DNA of 64,000 bases, taken from positions 104,925 through 168,924 of the forward strand of contig NZ_KE383938.1 in NCBI RefSeq assembly GCF_000422865.1, given 5' to 3'. Source of the stretch: Oceanospirillum maris DSM 6286. GTDB lineage: Bacteria > Pseudomonadota > Gammaproteobacteria > Pseudomonadales > Halomonadaceae. The position numbers and the translations under genes are program-made. A model generated the notes under the pieces. That model saw only the letters and a list, made by a program, of their open reading frames with translations, was not told the DNA's origin and searched no databases. Shown in pieces: positions 62,333-64,000 of this stretch (position 1 is its first letter; every line of letters begins with the position of its first letter).

Positions 62333-63820
62333 CTAGGACAAACGTTGCAGGTTTTGCTGCAAACTATTAAAGCTTAATGCCTGTCGACCCAAAGCCAAAA
62401 CCATCTCATATTGATCATCTTGATTACGCTTAATAAGCTTGTTATCAATCCCATCGGCTTGCTGTTGACTGAGCTGCCATAGTGTTATTTCTTCCGCCAT
62501 AAGCCCGCTAAGCTCTGATATTTTTCTTTGTAGCGCCAAGGATTCTTTGAGAAGGTTTTTCTCCCCCAAAGAAGGCTCAGAAAATTGATACTCCAGCCAG
62601 CGACTTAAATGCAAAAGCGGAGCTTGTTGGCGTAACCACAAGACTTTATCCGTTGGGTGTCGAGGCAGGTGTACTTGATTTAACAACGCCTCAAACGTAG
62701 CGTCTTTATCAACAAATATGGCTTTTTTATCAACAAATGGCATCGACTCCGAGTCACGATTTAATAGATACAACCACTGCATAACCTCTATTAGCGTTTG
62801 GCCGATCCAAGAGGCGCTCATTAACGGCTGGTAATGTTCATTAAGTTGTACAAAATCAGCACTGTTACGCAATGCCGTTGGGCAGTGATCTAAGCGCTCC
62901 CAAGCATTCTGCTGCTGGTAAAGCGTTACAAGGTGTTCTAGTGAATAGCTGAACATCCGCAGCTTGTAGCGTAAGACCGTTGGTAAATAAAGCGCGCTAG
63001 GAAGCGTCAAACGACTTAAATGCAGCAAGCACCAGCGCAACTGCCGCAGGCTGCTATAAAGGGTTTCAAGTTCAGACCAGTTTCGGCTAAAGGCTATTTG
63101 GTCACGGGCCGCAATAAAACGATCCAGCTCATTCTGAGCGGCGAGAATCAAACCGTGACGGTCATTAAAGGCTGGTGTAGCCGGTGCAGACAAGCCCGCA
63201 TATTCTGGAGCAAACAGACGAAAACCACGCTGGCCTTTGCTGATATTGCTGATCAATAACGGCACTGTACCGGATAAATCATGGGCCACTTTAAAGAGCA
63301 GGTCAGCATCACCAGATTTAAGCTCTAGTTCAATCTCACTAATAGGGTCAGTCTTCCCTTGAGCGAGTACCTGACCTTGATCATGCACCAACTCAATTTC
63401 GGCCTTCAGATGTTCATGACTTACATTCAGCAACCATCGATCCCGTTGAAAATTAGTTTCAAAGGCGGGCTGTAAATGCTGTCGAAGGTACTCAAGGTCT
63501 AGCGCTTCTGGCAAAAGGTCGGCATCAATCAGGCTAAGATCGAGTGCTGGGCCATTAACATCCCATTCCCACTCGCCTCGCTCATGTAAACCGCCGCTAC
63601 TGCTACCGCTGGTTTTTAATGTTTGGATGTAACGCTCATCAACTTGACGAATTCGAAGCGCCACCCGTGATTTATTAAGATCAAGACTTGGCGTATCAAA
63701 ATAGATATTCTGTAGATGCTTGCTGTCAAAACTAACCGCTAGCCCTAAAACCTCGTGCTGGCGCAGGGCTTTTCCTGCCTGAAGAGGTATCGCAAGTTTC
63801 AGTTCAATTTCCTTGGCCAT
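62333..63820 (-). CDS. ygiF: CYTH-CHAD inorganic triphosphatase, YgiF-like
   Basis: A 495-residue protein. Start set at ATG 63820, giving the diagnostic MAKEIELKLAI (ExExK) N-terminus with GGGGAA upstream. The CYTH domain (1-~200) has the further marks YFDTPSLDL and ALRIRQ, and hydrolyses tripolyphosphate; the CHAD domain (~220-495) is helical and basic-rich. Longer than E. coli YgiF (433 residues). Confidence 0.9.
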   Translation of the reverse strand: MAKEIELKLAIPLQAGKALRQHEVLGLAVSFDSKHLQNIYFDTPSLDLNKSRVALRIRQVDERYIQTLKTSGSSSGGLHERGEWEWDVNGPALDLSLIDADLLPEALDLEYLRQHLQPAFETNFQRDRWLLNVSHEHLKAEIELVHDQGQVLAQGKTDPISEIELELKSGDADLLFKVAHDLSGTVPLLISNISKGQRGFRLFAPEYAGLSAPATPAFNDRHGLILAAQNELDRFIAARDQIAFSRNWSELETLYSSLRQLRWCLLHLSRLTLPSALYLPTVLRYKLRMFSYSLEHLVTLYQQQNAWERLDHCPTALRNSADFVQLNEHYQPLMSASWIGQTLIEVMQWLYLLNRDSESMPFVDKKAIFVDKDATFEALLNQVHLPRHPTDKVLWLRQQAPLLHLSRWLEYQFSEPSLGEKNLLKESLALQRKISELSGLMAEEITLWQLSQQQADGIDNKLIKRNQDDQYEMVLALGRQALSFNSLQQNLQRLS

Positions 63821-64000
63821 AAATTCCCCGTGGCTATGATCCAGACCTAACGTATATAAGAACAATACATTCAATAGGCATAAAACTGCCTATTCAACTG
63901 TGTATACCCGCCCCTTGCAATGATTTTTATCCTTAGGCTATCAGTCGATAATATCTCGGCAGGTATTATTTTTTGTCATAAAAACGCAACATAACTGACA

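Noticed and set aside
1-64000. CRISPR array, prophage, insertion sequence or tRNA gene
   Set aside because: No regularly spaced repeats, transposase or integrase genes, phage structural genes or tRNA-like cloverleaf were seen on either strand.

Overview
The window looks like a chromosomal segment of a gammaproteobacterium, probably a marine member of the Oceanospirillales/Pseudomonadales. Supporting this are TonB-dependent siderophore receptors, a RhlE helicase, a DUF3087 protein, a CYTH-CHAD triphosphatase and a sigma-54 activator with its target gene. This placement is inferred from gene content only. Nearly all genes lie on the minus strand; no tRNA, rRNA or CRISPR array was seen.

Layout. 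(1) 0-2 kb: two hypothetical genes and a frameshifted secreted-protein pseudogene, with an ~80-bp direct repeat beside two of them. (2) 2-21.9 kb: iron/metallophore uptake. It holds a YbtPQ-like ABC pair with an MFS protein; a module of TonB receptor, methyltransferase, RhtX-like MFS protein and small membrane protein with a divergent AraC regulator; and a second module of AraC regulator, TonB receptor, RhtX-like MFS protein and DmeF-like metal efflux protein. Between the modules lies cargo: LysR/thioesterase pair, yoeB remnant, ClbS/DfsB-like protein and catB. (3) 22.3-28.9 kb: an AT-rich bacteriocin (microcin-like) locus with a C39-peptidase ABC exporter, an HlyD adaptor, two double-glycine precursor peptides (one only 47 aa), several small membrane proteins that could be immunity proteins, and a JmjC-type 2-oxoglutarate/Fe(II) oxygenase. 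A Fur-like site lies upstream of the first gene. (4) 29-37.8 kb: an aminotransferase and many short single-domain or hypothetical genes. (5) 37.9-48 kb: a seven-gene siderophore operon (two permeases, ATPase, binding lipoprotein, TonB receptor, heterodimeric ABC exporter-fold pair) with a strong Fur-like site and a divergent TetR gene. (6) 48-57.1 kb: small orphan genes, several of immunity-like families (DUF1963, DUF6150, barstar, YrhK, pentapeptide), plus rhlE. (7) 57.2-64 kb: a CoA transferase preceded by a sigma-54-type promoter and palindromes next to its likely activator gene, then DUF3087, a potassium channel and a CYTH-CHAD triphosphatase.

How the parts fit. Three receptor systems plus two YbtPQ/IrtAB-like pairs, with no siderophore synthesis genes in view, suggest a cell that takes up siderophores made elsewhere in the genome or by other organisms. 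The bacteriocin locus also carries a Fur-like site, so iron starvation may switch on both scavenging and antagonism. The most unusual element is the JmjC oxygenase inside the bacteriocin operon, overlapping the exporter gene by four bases. It may hydroxylate the peptides before export.
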